A stretch of DNA of 64,000 nucleotides from Hymenolepis diminuta (taxonomy: Eukaryota; Platyhelminthes; Cestoda; Cyclophyllidea; Hymenolepididae). A program made the position numbers and the translations under genes. Shown piece after piece: positions 48,308-61,747 of this stretch (the first letter of the stretch is position 1; each line of letters opens with the position of its first letter). The notes beneath the pieces are model-generated. The model was not told where the DNA came from. It did no database searches and saw only the letters and a list, made by a program, of their open reading frames with translations. The DNA lies in contig CAADRB010000001.1 in assembly GCA_900708905.1 (NCBI GenBank), forward strand, positions 1,695,753-1,759,752. Reading direction: 5' to 3'.

Positions 48308-50665
48308 TATATCGAGTGGCATAATCACACAATTTGATCATAGTATTTCAGTAACCTTAAAGCTGAAATCATGCCAGAAACGAACGTATAGAGGGTGATG
48401 AAAATTAAAAGGGAAAATGATTTCCCATTTTTATTGTCGAAATGAGGAAATGGTAGTCTCTTGGCCACCATTTAGCATTTTACAGTTAACGGAAATGGTT
48501 TATACTGATTGCATTTACTTGACTAAGCATTAGTATATTCACCAGGAGACTGGGTTTTTATTATGCTGATTTTCGTCCGGTTATTACTAATCTAACCACA
48601 TTTTCGGTCACAAGTAGAGATGCTAGTGAGCGACCTCCAAGATGACCTTTTTAAGTAACGCAACAGTTTATGATCGAAGGTAGCCTCAGTTTGCCTTTTT
48701 AGGGTTTAAGGGTTTTGCCAAAAATAAACATTTCCCACTAGAATGTAATTTTATTTTAAAATCACTGAAATCTTTTGGTGTATGATAAATAACACCTTTT
48801 CAATGAGGCTATGTTTTATTGTCCAGGTGGTGGGATCTGGATACGCAAAATAATTCAAAGTGGATGAGATGGAGGTTCAATAGAAACACGCAATATTGTC
48901 AAGGTGTCGGAAGTCTTACTTTGTTTGAATTCTGGAAGCATGCTTTTCCACTTTCTCATTCTCAAGTGACATAATTGACTTTGTAGCATCCAAATGTTTC
49001 CAACTTCAATTTTTGCGATTTGGTTTCCAGACGAATTTATGTTCGTGGTACTCACAGCCTGTTGCCTAATTGATTTCATTGAACAGTTTGTCAGGTCACG
49101 CTGATTCGCTCATATCCTTTACCAGTTGTGAGGAGATGGATGGGTCTTGCAAAGGCATTCAGAAGATACGATACGTTTGATAGTATTTGTTATTACTCAA
49201 TAAAATTACTCCGGCCAATTTAAGTGGTTAAATATTAAAGATAGGTAAATAAGTGAATAGTTTATCATTGCGTAAATTGATAATATTACTAGACGGAAGT
49301 CTTCAAAATGCAAGCAGTTCGATTTTAAAATTCTACTGATCCAAAGAAAGGTTCCGAATTAAGTGATCACAAAATGCCATCGGAAGTTGACAGGTTTAGG
49401 TCGTCCGATGTTTATGTTATTGACGCGTGGCTTATAACATGATATTCCAAAGTTCAAGCGTACACTTCTGACCTCTAACTTCCTCAGCAATAGTTCATTC
49501 CGTTGAATTTGAAGATTGACTGTGAGGTCTATTACAACAAAACTGTATGTTACTAGAGAACAGCTAGTAAATGATAAATAAGACGACGCTATCTGAGGGA
49601 TTTTAAGCATAGCCTTGCAAACTTGCAATCTGCAGTCAGTTGCTAAAGGAGGCATTTGGTTCAACATATGGTTGTTGTGATTGTATGAATTCTAGCTAAT
49701 CGATATAATATTTTATTTTTATAAGCTAACATAGATGAGATTTTAAATGCACCTAGGATTGGTTGATAAATAGAATTTTAACGGTGGTGTATGTCCTATT
49801 CAATCTATTTCACATGTTTTCGCAATCTTATCAGTGTTGCCCACGACACATCGGATAACTTTAAGAAGATTTAACTATGGAAAATCATCTGTACAATGGG
49901 AATAACAAACAGGTTCAATAAGATATTGAACAGGATATTGTGTCAAAAAATAGGCGAGTTATGAGGTGAGGACATTCTGCCTTACTCTACATGACGTCAG
50001 CAGCACCGAGTTGTCCAGTGTTTCAAAAAAAATAGAATTGCTATTGCGGTGCTGTAATTTTCAATCTACATCGTTTGGCTCCTAGATTTATGCGTGGAAT
50101 CATGACCACTATATTCAGAATTCTTCGACTGGTTGGTTTATTTCTGTGATTGGTCATGGCACTCAATGAATTAGTATCTCTATCGTGGCAATGTTTGATT
50201 TCAATTTCAGAAAGTGTTTTGGCGTAAGTTAAACTATATCACATTGTTATCACATTGTTAAATATTGCATCAACCAAGTCTTACTTTTATCAGATTTACA
50301 TTTTGTGTTTGGTTATCTCCCATTATCAATAAGTGAGTTTCAAGTAGGATCCGAATATCGACAACTGAATTGGATGTAAATTCCCGACTAGAAGCTTGCT
50401 GCTGTGTGTTACGCACTTATCAAGATGAATATATAATTATGAGTAATGAGGAGTGTGTCAATAACATGACTCGGCAGAAGTCTCCTTAACGCGATTAAGT
50501 AGATCGAATTTCCTATGAAGCTGCGTCCCAGCATGTTTTCTCTCTCCGTAAACCTCTAACTGAGTGCTTGCTTTGTAATGATTGCACTTTGCCCGATTTT
50601 GTCCATACAACTCTCATGAATGCTATTTCCATGGCAAACCATTTCAAAAGGAAGCGACGCGTTGA

Positions 50666-50893
50666 ATGGACTCGAAGTCGAAAAAGAAGAACTTCATGCA
50701 GAAGATTGAATCAACTGTCAGTAAGGTGGCAGAAGCAATAGGCAACTCGAGGAGGGATATGAAACGGAATGAGACTTTGCGGAAGAGTTTCCAAGAGTGT
50801 ATTAGCAAAGTGAGGAGGAAGAAGGGGGAGAAAAGGGAGCAGCACCCTGAAATAGTTTCTGCGGTAGTCGCTGAATGGAAACCAGAATCATAG
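50666..50893 (+). pseudogene. Lys-rich decayed reading frame, unknown (right arm)
   Basis: Opens MDSKSKKKNFMQKIESTVSK and is strongly Lys/Arg/Glu-rich (KVRRKKGEKREQH) up to a TAG. The same frame then continues to about 51200 with only one further stop before the region breaks down, suggesting a longer ancestral coding region. No domain recognised. Might derive from a host exon or a non-LTR element. The opposite-strand ORF (50644-51060) is its shadow. Confidence 0.3.
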
Positions 50894-53546
50894 ACGAATG
50901 CTGCCAAGAGGACAAGGAATAGAGATCTTCCTACGAAATCAGGAGTGAGTACAGTGCTTTGTTCAAGGCGTGCGAAAAAAGTGGAGAAGGGGAAAGAATA
51001 ACGGCAGGGCCTAAGAAAGGGTGAGGGAGCAGTGGCAGAAAAGCTGAAAGCAGTTCTCAATAACTTCTGGACTTTTGTTCACGCAAGACTCGATGGAAAA
51101 TTTTCAATAGAATTACTAGTGGGAGAGAGCAGAATGAATTTCCATCGATCATCCGAACGTGGAATAGTTCAGAACAAGGAGGAATGTAGAACAAGCTGAC
51201 GGACTTCAAATGAACTCTAAGAGGAAGTCCAAAACGGAAGACGAGACTTAGAAGTGGGATGTGTCAAGGTGCAAGTATAATTATGGTTAATTATTAAGAA
51301 TGTTCCCTTGATGGGATGTATATTTTATTATACGGTTTCCTCCCACAATTATTATTGAACAAAACGCTTTTTCATCGAAATGTTGATGTGGACTGTTAAG
51401 AATTGCCGTATATTGTACATAGTTAGAGTGGGACTGTAGTGAGCTTTCGCTATAATAGCGAAGACTTGTATTTTTTTCCTTCTGACTGGGATATCAGCTT
51501 TTAGATTGTATTATTGATGAATTTACAATGTAATCTCCCTTTTACCCAATAGTTGGGTTCATTTATCTAAATCTTCGCACATCTGTCATAGGACTTTATT
51601 GAGGTGTGCAATTAAATTAGATATTTTCTTCCCTATTTCAGCCTCGATCCACGAAATTGGGTTTGTCTAATTTTGTGGTCATCATTTCTTCTCAAATTAT
51701 GACTTCCCAGATGCTTAAAAGTTGCCGATTCGGCAGAGCATTCCATTAAACCGTAGGTAGGATTATCTCAACCACATTTCTGCCCATTAGCAAACGGATT
51801 CGCGATACGAAAACATTCGGAAAATTATTCCAATTTCTCTTCAGCTTTTTCATCAAATGCTCCTATTCATTCCCCCGAAATCCCTTTATAGGGTAAATTA
51901 TTAACTGAGATCACGCCATATAAGTGCAAATAGGATAAGCGGTAACGTGTTCCACATACATAAACTAACCCATAAGGGGACTTATTTCTAAGCCCAAATA
52001 AACAATAAGTTATCATTTCCTCTCACTTCACATCAGGTCTTTTCCTACTTTCTTATTAGGGGTTGTGGAGGCATTTTCTCGTATCAGCAGGATGCATGGC
52101 TATGTGTCATTTGATGAGGAGATGAGGAAGTCAAAGTGATTATGCAGAGTTGTATACCATATGCCGTGTATTGTTGAGTTGAATGCATGTGAACAGAAAT
52201 AAATTAAAGATCCAAGTCAACGTCAAACGCTTTTAGGCAAAAATATACCTATTTAAACTGGTAGCTTTCTTGGTAATGTTATTATTGCCCATGACACAGC
52301 AATGAACTCACCAAGAATGTTTTCATCGTGAGAGAGCGTCCAAATGAAAGGAATAACAAACGAGTGCAATAAGACATGAAACGAAGGAAGGAGGTGAACA
52401 CTAGGCGGTTAATGAATTCAGAACATCACAAATTTTGCTTTTTTCGAGTTCGGGGGCATTAAGTTCGGCATATTTTCAAGAGGAATGCCGTAAGTTTCAT
52501 CCGACTCCCACTTTCATGGCCGAGATTATGCCCATTAAATTTAGAGCTCGTTGACTTGTTGAAATGTAGTAGGTGGTTGGTTATGCCACTCCGATTTAGC
52601 TGTACTACTTCAGAGTCAATAGCACCTAGATTTAGCGGACAGACATACATTCATCGGAGTCCGACTCTCCGATGCTCACCCAAGGTAAACTACTTCGTGT
52701 TATGCTCAGTCATTTACTCCAATTTTCCATTCGCGAGAATCACAACAAGTGAAAATAAAGCCAATTAACTGAAAATATTCACAGATCCAAATTTTGTAGC
52801 AATCAAAAATTAAATAGAGATAGATAGTAGACAGCCTTATTGTCAAATTCTGAAGCCCGTACTTTGAGAATCATGCATCTGTAAAATTTTATTAATGCTC
52901 ACGTAAAATAATACCAAATGGAATTTTGAGAGGTGAAAAAGTGAACACCTCTATTTGAAAACGCGAGGGGATTCATAGAGTATGACTGAAAGTGAGCTCC
53001 AATAAACTTATAATTGTATCATCGATTCAAGGATCAAAATCAAAGTTTCATATGTCTCGTCTTGCGAAGACCATTTCTAGCTTCAATTTGAATAATATAA
53101 AGAGTTTCCAAGGTAACTGTTTAGTGCAATACTAGTGAGCACTACAAGACTTATGGAGTTTCATTGATGCGAAATCCAAGAATATATTGACAGGTAAACT
53201 TTGTAGAAAAAACGTCGAAATATTTATATGTCTGAATAAAAGTAGTAACACACTTCTAGTATTTTCAGTTAAATCTCCCAACTTTCAAGGACAGTGGTTA
53301 CTATGGCTATGGCTGTTATTTCTGTGGGATTTTGGAACAAATGAGATCAAGTCTTACCTTTCCGATTGTTTTAAAACAACAGTGACTGCTCCTGATTGGC
53401 TAATGCGCTTCACAATAGCTCCCCGATTATTTCGCATTTGCTGCCTTTAATTTCACCTGCTACTTTAAATTGCAAAATAAATTTGATTATCATGACATTG
53501 AACTGAAAGCCTAAATTTAACAAGTTGATATTATATTAATAGAGTA

Positions 53547-53747
53547 TTGGGTCAGAGGAGGTGCTTACAACAGTTGACTTGCATAAAAAGATATCTTAGA
53601 GCCGCTCTACTTGGGAATTGGCATACATTCACTGATCACTGATTTGGTTGACCAGAATTAACTCACGCGGCTGGATATCCACGTCACTGGGCGTCCTCCA
53701 GTGAGCTTGAATTTCCTGACATCTGATCTGGCAGACACACACGTTGA
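53547..53747 (-). repeat. SINE-like element, copy 3 mirror (right arm)
   Basis: Exact reverse complement of the element at 41600-41800, present because of the large inverted repeat. Confidence 0.5.
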
Positions 53748-56526
53748 AATTTACATGGTCAGCGCACTAGATCTAGTCCATTAATACTACTCCGGAAACT
53801 GTATTTAATTTACCAGATAGTGTGATACTATTGACCTGAAATTCTTCTATTCAGCGTTCTTTTAGGGTATGAGAAGCGCATGCCCTGAGAAGTACATAAC
53901 CACGATTTCACATTGACGAACGCACAACCTCTCCTCCGTTTTCTCCTCGTGGCTTTTGGTCCTTTGCCATCAAACTTGCTTGCCGTAATCCTATCCTCCT
54001 TTCAACTTATCGTGCTTGGTAGGTCGCAATAGGTCAGAACCTAGGCTCTGGATCTCTGAGTTACCTCTTTCTTCTATAATCACCCTCATGTGCTATTTGA
54101 AATGTTGCTAAAGGAGTGTGTTGAAGAATTCCAGGCCTACCCCAGGGCCTCCATTTTATTAAGAGTCTTATTTTAAAAAGTGCACACAGCACACCATCGT
54201 GGAAACATGCCTGCACAGCCGAAAGCGATTCAGTGAAACAGGAGAAGTTATAAGACCACAAATGCCTTTTCGTTGGTAGAGTTATTTGAGCGATCAGAAG
54301 TTTGGAGTTCAAAACGAGCCCCGTCTATGCAAAAAGACAAGCACCTACTCCATGAAGCAAATCCAACTATTTCCAAAACGGAGAGATCATTATTCGCCTG
54401 TCCCTTTTCAAGGATGCAGAACCGATTTTGTAAAGATCTACTGTAAATAGAGGAGAACGCTTTCATTAGCGAACGAAATGTTGTAGTGATTTGACGAGTG
54501 TAATGGTCTTCTTTTTTATATTTCCTTTTAAGTCAGACAAGAGAATGAAGCTCTGATTTCGATGCAAAATAAGCGAAAATGGATTGAATTTCAATTTATG
54601 CTGAAAGCACTGCGAGATAAACAGTGAAAGAAAAGGTAATAATTGAAATAACTGTTTGTATTCGACTGCTAGGAAGTCAGTCTCGTTGATTCGCATAAAA
54701 TTATTTGTCTCTGAGTTTGTTATGAAAGTGACGAATCTTTGAAAATAGAAACAAAATTGCTTATCGAAACTCCGAAGAGGCGGTTGAAAACAAGAAATTG
54801 CTATGATTAATCTCGTTCTTAGGTTTCAACCAGGATGTGAACCATGTAGTGCATAACGATGAGGGAACAGCCCGTATATGACGGGAAAAGTATTTGGTAT
54901 TATGTTTCTACCGAAATCGTGCCATAAGGTGGCAAAGGGAAATGCCACTATCTGTATTTATTATGGGCGGTGTTTGAAGGTGAGCTTTCATAGGTCCCGA
55001 TATTAAATAAGGTATCAGGCGACTCAATCAGATATCAAGCGACTTTGTGCACGTATTTGGACTCTATTGGACTTGGAACTACAGCAACTGTGGAAAGTGA
55101 GTAAATCCTTTTCAGGTAATCACCAATACAAGTCCTTTTCATGATCATAAACCAGGATGGTTTGTTGCCATTTTAATTGAGCATGAATATTGAGAAAGGC
55201 CTGTATTATGACACTGTTTTAAGTGGGAAAAGGCGAAATAAGCGGCAAGCGCACAGTTAGTCGGTTAGTCATTTTTAATTAACCCGATGGAAGTCATCTC
55301 GTGTTTAAATTTCCACGGCTTGGTGACACTTCTTTGATGAGAGAACGACAATTCTGCATTCTCACAACCGACTTTTAGCACTCAACTTGGTAGTAAGCAC
55401 ATTCACCTTTCTCTTTGATTATAAATTAAGCTGTTAAAATAAGATGAGAATTTCAGACCTGTACTACAATAGTTAGACGACTATTTCACTCCATTTGAGA
55501 AACTGAACTATTCTTAAGCCTTTGGATTTGGAGTAAAAACCAAAATTGCCATCAAATAGACCAATTCCACAGTAATACTTAGTCTCGATACCTACATATC
55601 TGACTATTCACTTCATCGTGGTAAACTGTAGAAGTTGTTAATGAATTCATCCATGCTATTATCACCCACAGCAGAGCAAAAGGACATTTCACAGCTTTTA
55701 GTAATTGGAGACCGTCTAAGGTCACGAGTCAGTAAAACTGTCCATTAAAGAGTAGAATGGGCAGGAGTTGGTAGGAAGTAGAAAAGGAAGTGAAGACATT
55801 CGAGTCATATTGCCCACCTTTTACTTAACAGGTATGGTTTTCTGATTCATATAGTAACGTTTTCAAGCTCAACTGTTAGGAGTTAAATTTTGGATTACTG
55901 AATGAGCATACGTTAGAGATTTCAGAGCCTATTGACCAGTCAAGGTCATATTTCATGTCCCCTCGATGTATTTGTACCAGCTATTTGCCAGAAGCAGCTA
56001 ACTGTTTCCAATTAAGATGCTTTAACAAACTAGAGCTTACCCGAGTTCATTGAAACTGAATTCTAACTCTAACTCTAATTTGTCGAATACTGACATTAAT
56101 TTAATTCAATATCTGACAAAAAGTTTTATGCAATTTAATAGTTAAGAAGGATTCATGTTTGCAAGGTTAAAATTTGGGTGTTATGTCGATCGCTTACCAC
56201 CAGTATAAAGCTCTTAGAAGTAACGCTTCTACTCAGTTCTTTTGGGCCACCTGAAAGGTTTTACTTCCTTTCTAAATAGTTACATCTTTTCCTGAGATAA
56301 TGCGACATCTCACTCTACCTCCAACTAAGTCTTCAAATTGAGGATATTAAAGTGTACAGTTATCTTGTATCTCTAGCTTTTAAGACAATTGACTATGATG
56401 CTCACAAGAATGTTGTTTTTCAGGATCAGTTTTGGATGAAATTTTGAATCATGCAAGCTAAGTACCTGACAACCTTCTTCGATTCCTACATTAATTTTGA
56501 AATGAGATAAGACAGTTTTTTCTATT

Positions 56527-56722
56527 ACTGTTTTGGTAAATGTTTATAACCCATGGCAAAGCAAAACTGTTAAATTCTCACAGTGAAAAGCAACTGGATT
56601 CCGTGAACTGCAGGGTCGATGAAGGAAAAGAGGGAGGGGGGCAGGGGATCGGAAAGACGTTCAGAGCAAGGTCAAGGTACCAAAAGTCTTACTTCACTTG
56701 AATTTTGGACTTTGATGACTGA
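56527..56722 (+). repeat. Dispersed repeat R1, right-arm mirror
   Basis: Reverse complement of 38625-38820. Confidence 0.6.
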
Positions 56723-57229
56723 TTTATCTTTATAAATGATGCTTCATATTTTACCAAATGCTGAATATTGATGTTTCTGTTAAGTAATTATATTGAATAA
56801 ATATCAGCGAGCCATTTTGATTCGAGGAATAGTTTGGGATAACTTTACTGTAAATAACAGCAATAAATTAATGGAGCTTAAAAAGTGGAAGGGATCAGGG
56901 ATTAGAAGCCACCAATACTGGACAGAGAGATCTTGATAAGCCTTTGTCCTCTCAAGCATCTATGGCTTCTGTTGCAACAAGATAGGAAATAGGCAGAGAA
57001 TCTGACTGGATACTTTGATTCGGATTGAGGAGAGAGAAAACTGGCAAGGCAGGAGAAAGTAGAGTAGAGTGGTGTAAAGTAAAATAACAAAGACTGAAAG
57101 GCAAATAATCGGAGGGGTGAGGAACGAGTAATGGGCATACCAAATTGATGTTTGAAGGATAAAGCCCTCCACGTCTCCGAAATCTCCGTCTTACGTCATC
57201 ACTAAAATTTTTATCACCCTGTCCTCATA

Positions 57230-57693
57230 GTGATGTGTGAAATTATTAACCTTATTGTGACCCCAAGCTTTCTACGGATAGACATCGTGTGTCCTCAGGT
57301 GGTCAAATCTTATCGATTGGAAAAGCTAAGTGTACCTTGGATGATAGTTGCAGAGGCACAGCTCACTCGGCGGTGTTTCAGAATCAGTCCTGTTCATGTT
57401 TTCCCTTCCTCTTCTACAACCGTCAAATCACACATACAATTATGTCGTCACGCGCGTCCTCATCCAACTAACGAACATAAATAGCCTTTCAATACACACG
57501 CGCATAACACACACACACAGACTGTAGTTTGTTAGACACATCTTCCTTCGCTCTCTTNAATCTCCTTTCTTCCTCAATTCTCTCATATCCTTTTTAGAGG
57601 TCTCTATTGAGGTTCGTTCAATACATCTTGGTCTAATCAGCTCTGGTCTTCTGTTTCACCATCTACCGTTAGCCTCTTGCTCTAACTGCAACA
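57230..57693 (+). mobile_element. Degenerate 5' LTR with primer-binding region
   Basis: Upstream of the gag remnant, ending GCAACA followed by AATTGGTGAC, the usual LTR end and PBS arrangement for this class of element. About 50 bases of its 3' end (TCTTCTGTTTCACCATCTAC ... TTAGCCTCTT) recur at 58288-58340, the stump of the 3' LTR. The same LTR family is seen at 5985-6353. The 5' boundary is approximate. Confidence 0.6.
57558..57558. other. Ambiguous base N in right arm
   Basis: Mirror of the n at 37789. Confidence 0.99.
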
Positions 57694-57841
57694 AATTGGT
57701 GACTCTGTAAAAGGTACGACCATTCTAAATAATAATATAAAAATGATGCCCGAATAAACCTGTGACCCGTCACTTCGGATCAGTCAGATCAATCCAGCAA
57801 GTCAATGTGAAATTTTACCGGAGCATGCATCAGGTGAATTT

Positions 57842-58327
57842 ATGGTCTTAGAATCCCATTTCAAGCTTAATAACATTAGGCGCCAAATTCGCAAATTCCA
57901 TGTCCTTATCGAAACCATTCCGCCATTTCTCATTGTCCATTTCGGAGATATCATCTAAAAGCTTTCCCCAAATCCCTATGACGACCTTAAAGCGGTTATC
58001 TTACAACATACCCAACCATCTGCAGCCGTGCGAGTAGAGAAGTTACTTCAACAGGAGTGCCCTGGAGATTTGAGGTCTACAGCATTGCTTAATAGGATGA
58101 AATTGCCCGCACCCGAAGAATCTTTCGATACGGACTTCAGGAAGCTATTAAACATTAAAAAACCTCCATCCTACATACAGTCTATCTTGGCAAATGCTCT
58201 CGAAACTAAATCTATAGAATCACTGCCTAAAATGGCAGACAATATAACCGAAAATGCCGGACCCCCACGATTTGAGGAGGTTTCACACACTGCACATTTG
58301 GTCTTCTGTTTCACCATCTACTGTTAG
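57842..58327 (+). pseudogene. Ty3/Gypsy-type gag remnant (right arm)
   Basis: One frame runs from about 57842 through an in-frame TAA (57956-57958) into an open stretch from 58028 to 58327. Before the stop it reads EFMVLESHFKLNNI with a later TIPP, like the capsid-domain start of flatworm and arthropod Gypsy Gag. After it come PYDDLKAVILQ, the ALLNRMK segment and LPKMADNITE, matching the later capsid helices in order. The final residues run into LTR sequence. The rest of gag, all of pol and most of the 3' LTR are missing. Defective; a homologue of selfish-element Gag, not a host gene. Confidence 0.8.
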
Positions 58328-58886
58328 CCTCTTACTCAAGCCGCACCAAGTTCAAAATGGATGACAGAAATTAATAAGCGAATTATTTTGTAAACTTAAG
58401 AAACATCCATGCTACTGCGAAGGCTAGGAGGTCTAATTCTGGCGCTCTTTTCTACCTTCGCGTTGGAAACCACAAGTAGCAGTTGACTCGGCCTCCAGAA
58501 GGAATGAAAAGCCAAGACAGATGTGTTATTAATTCAAGTCCATTTAGTGACGAAATAAAAGGCTTTATACAGGAATGCACGTTTTCTTCATTATTGTTGA
58601 TGAGACGAGATCAAAACACTGGATAACATCTTATGGTCCAAGTGACTATCAAGCTGTCAGGAGCGATGTGCGCCCGCATATTGGTAGAGGGGGTGGACAA
58701 CTTGGAGGCAAACTGTTGAAATTGTTTATCACAAGAAAATCAAACCTGCAGCTTCGACTTTCGTTTTGTCAGCTTCCAGTCCACTTAAGAAGCGTCAGTA
58801 AGAGATGTGGTTACTACAACTCGGGCATAATTTAAAAAAATGAACATGTGTTTTCACACTCAAGTAAAAATAAAGCTAGATTAAAA

Positions 58887-59252
58887 CTCATAAATAATAA
58901 TTTTAGCTACCTCGGCCTTGCTGTGTTAAGATCGCGTTAGCTGCCTAATATCATATAGAGTAGCTCTGCGCTACCGACCCTTGAAAGGAAATGAATTGAA
59001 GTGCCAAGACTGGCCATCGTAAGTAAGCAAGCAGTCAGCTGGCTCTAAACGTAGTGAACGAGAATTTGCTCATTAATCCGTGGGACGATCCATGAAATGT
59101 GAATTCCGGAATGTGAGGCAATGACATAAAAATGGAACAAATATCTTATTGCCTGAATCCAAAAAGGAAGCGGAGTGAGACTATTTTTGACACCATGATA
59201 CCTTTGATACCTTAGTCTCAACACTTTTCGATCCCACCTCCTTATCACTTAT
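58887..59252 (-). repeat. Dispersed repeat R1, right-arm mirror
   Basis: Reverse complement of 36095-36460. Confidence 0.5.
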
Positions 59253-61346
59253 TTAACTACTGGGATGTTTCAACTGTCATCAACACATTAGAGGATTGTA
59301 CAAACTGCTTCCTCTGTGATGGTTTATAATAGAAAGCCCCTATATGTACGCAATTAATATCGGTTTCTCTTTTTATTTAAATAATCAAATTAGTAGAGAA
59401 CTTAATTAAGGTGACTTATTCTACCCTCATGCAATTTAAATCACAAGAGAATACGATTTCTTATTTTCGTCAAATATTTGCCGCAATTATCAGAGGTGTG
59501 TACCAAGTGCACTTCAAGTTGATTGCATAAGTATTTTAAGTAATTAACTATTAAGTGATTTGCTATTGGTCAGTAAATTGGAATTGAAGTCCCTTTAAGG
59601 ATCAGTGATTGCATCCTAGCAACGATTGACCCAGCTGAAATCCCAATTGTGGAAAATGCAAGCCTTCCACAGCATGGGATGACTCATCACCAATATAGCC
59701 ACGCGTAATCCACTTTGGTTTGAGATGAGTAGGGCAAGTTGTGTCAAACATATGATCGCTATTCCTTATCTACCTGCTCTTGGCTCTAAAGGGATACAAC
59801 TAAATCAGAATTAAATTAGCCACTCAACAAGCTCTGTATATCTTATCCTATATCTCACTTACGAATCTGCGAGCCAATTTATGATATTTAAATATTAGGA
59901 TATTACAATGAGGATTATACTCCTTGTGAGAGCGTGGACAACTTACTGCTTCCATAACGCAGGCAAAGTAAAGCTCTTGATCTCCTGACTTCATTACCTT
60001 CCTCTTCTTGACTCCTCTCTCGTTTCGCACCTTCTTGAACTCGTGTACTCTTTTCCCCTCATTCAGATGCTTTCCCATGTTTAAAACTTGTGCACTTGTA
60101 TTTAAAATGCTGCCATGGACAATAGTAACACATATGGTGCAAAAAAATACTCAATCAAGTGTTGAGTTATAACAAGTAGAATTCAAGGCGTCACAGTAAT
60201 TTGAATTTGTATGTCACCTTAAGGCCTGGAATTAAAGAAGGAAGAGGAGGAAAGAGGAGTGTTATCATGCCTTCAATGCGTCTAATTCAGTTATGGAAAT
60301 TAACTAGTGGAATTGCATCAGGAAACAGACAATATAATTGAAATAAGTAGCCTACATTAGTTAAGCCCAATTACTTTAGTAAATGTAATAAAAATTCAAA
60401 ATTAATAAATGCTAGAAGACAGGCCTTATAATGCTTTATAGGTCTCAAATGCCGAGCATTTCATTTTTATTGGACAATTATAATCAAGAACTACTGCTCT
60501 TTTCAGTAGATATTGCATTATGTTTTGAAGATTCACTTTGCCAAGATATGTGGCTCGTATAATTATTATAATATATCTTCTAATATTGGATTCCGCTAGT
60601 TATAAAAGTAAAATGTGATATTTCCCCTCTGAAAGTCGACATCTTTCTGTGTATCTGTTCGCACTCGAGGTAATTTTTGTCCCGAGGCTTATTTAAATTC
60701 CAGTTGAGTGAGGTAGATTTGTATTAGCCGCACATTCAGTTAGATTTGCCAGCTAACAACTCTCGAATTGGGAAAAATGGAGAAGCGTCACCAGCACCAT
60801 TTTTAGAACATGACCAATTCCAGGTATACACTTCCCTCGGATCGAATTTGAGGAGATTATTGCTGTGCGAGATTGAGAGAACACAAAAGAATACAATCTT
60901 CTGCTTTCACAAACGAACAAGTAGTATATTTTTCAAGCAAACGTTTTTAAACTAAGATCCAATCGGACAAATCTCTCTCTCTCTCTCTCAAATATCTCAA
61001 GCAATGGGGGTCTCCATTACAAATAGGTACAACTGCGAATTGATTTCTAGTCCGAAATGGCCAAATTTCAGTCTCCCTCTCCCCTCAGTAAATTTAGCTT
61101 TGAAAGTTATATTATTCTCCATTCCTTTTTAAAAAGATCTGTTGCTTAAACACGTCCGTTAAACGAGCATAGTCTACACATGAGTCAGTAATATTTAACT
61201 ATTCAAAAAATGGAGAGACGAGGTGTTAAGCGAGCAAAGGGCCGTTGTGCTCACACCGACACTTTTTTGACTAATATTTGCGTGCATTCAGTAAAGGTCT
61301 TGCCGATTACCCCTATCCACTCCCACATATTTGCGCACCATAGTAA

Positions 61347-61747
61347 GTCCCTGGGTTAGTTGAGCAGATGAGTGCAACTAGCGAATTATTAGTCTATGGC
61401 CATCTCTTCAGTACCATTTCCGTCCTTATATTATTAAGGAACCTGTGCACTTCATATCTGCGTCATCAGTCATTGTGATCTGTCTATCGATTTTTATCCC
61501 GTTCTCTACCTTATTCATTCTGTCCTGACCATGACTCGTCCCTTTAAGCAGTTTACCCATTTTCTCCATTATCTAGCATTTGCATATTGAGCTTTGCGCC
61601 CCCCATCTAATCACTGCTTCAGTCTACTGGATACAAACTTGCTGCCTCCTCTCTGTTCTCCTCTAATAAAACAATCTGTCACTTACTCTGCTTCGTTCCC
61701 GTCTTGTGGTGTCTGAGTTGGTGCATTTGGAAAGGGCTCTTGTTTAT
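61347..61747 (-). repeat. Dispersed repeat R2, right-arm mirror
   Basis: Reverse complement of 33600-34000. Confidence 0.4.
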
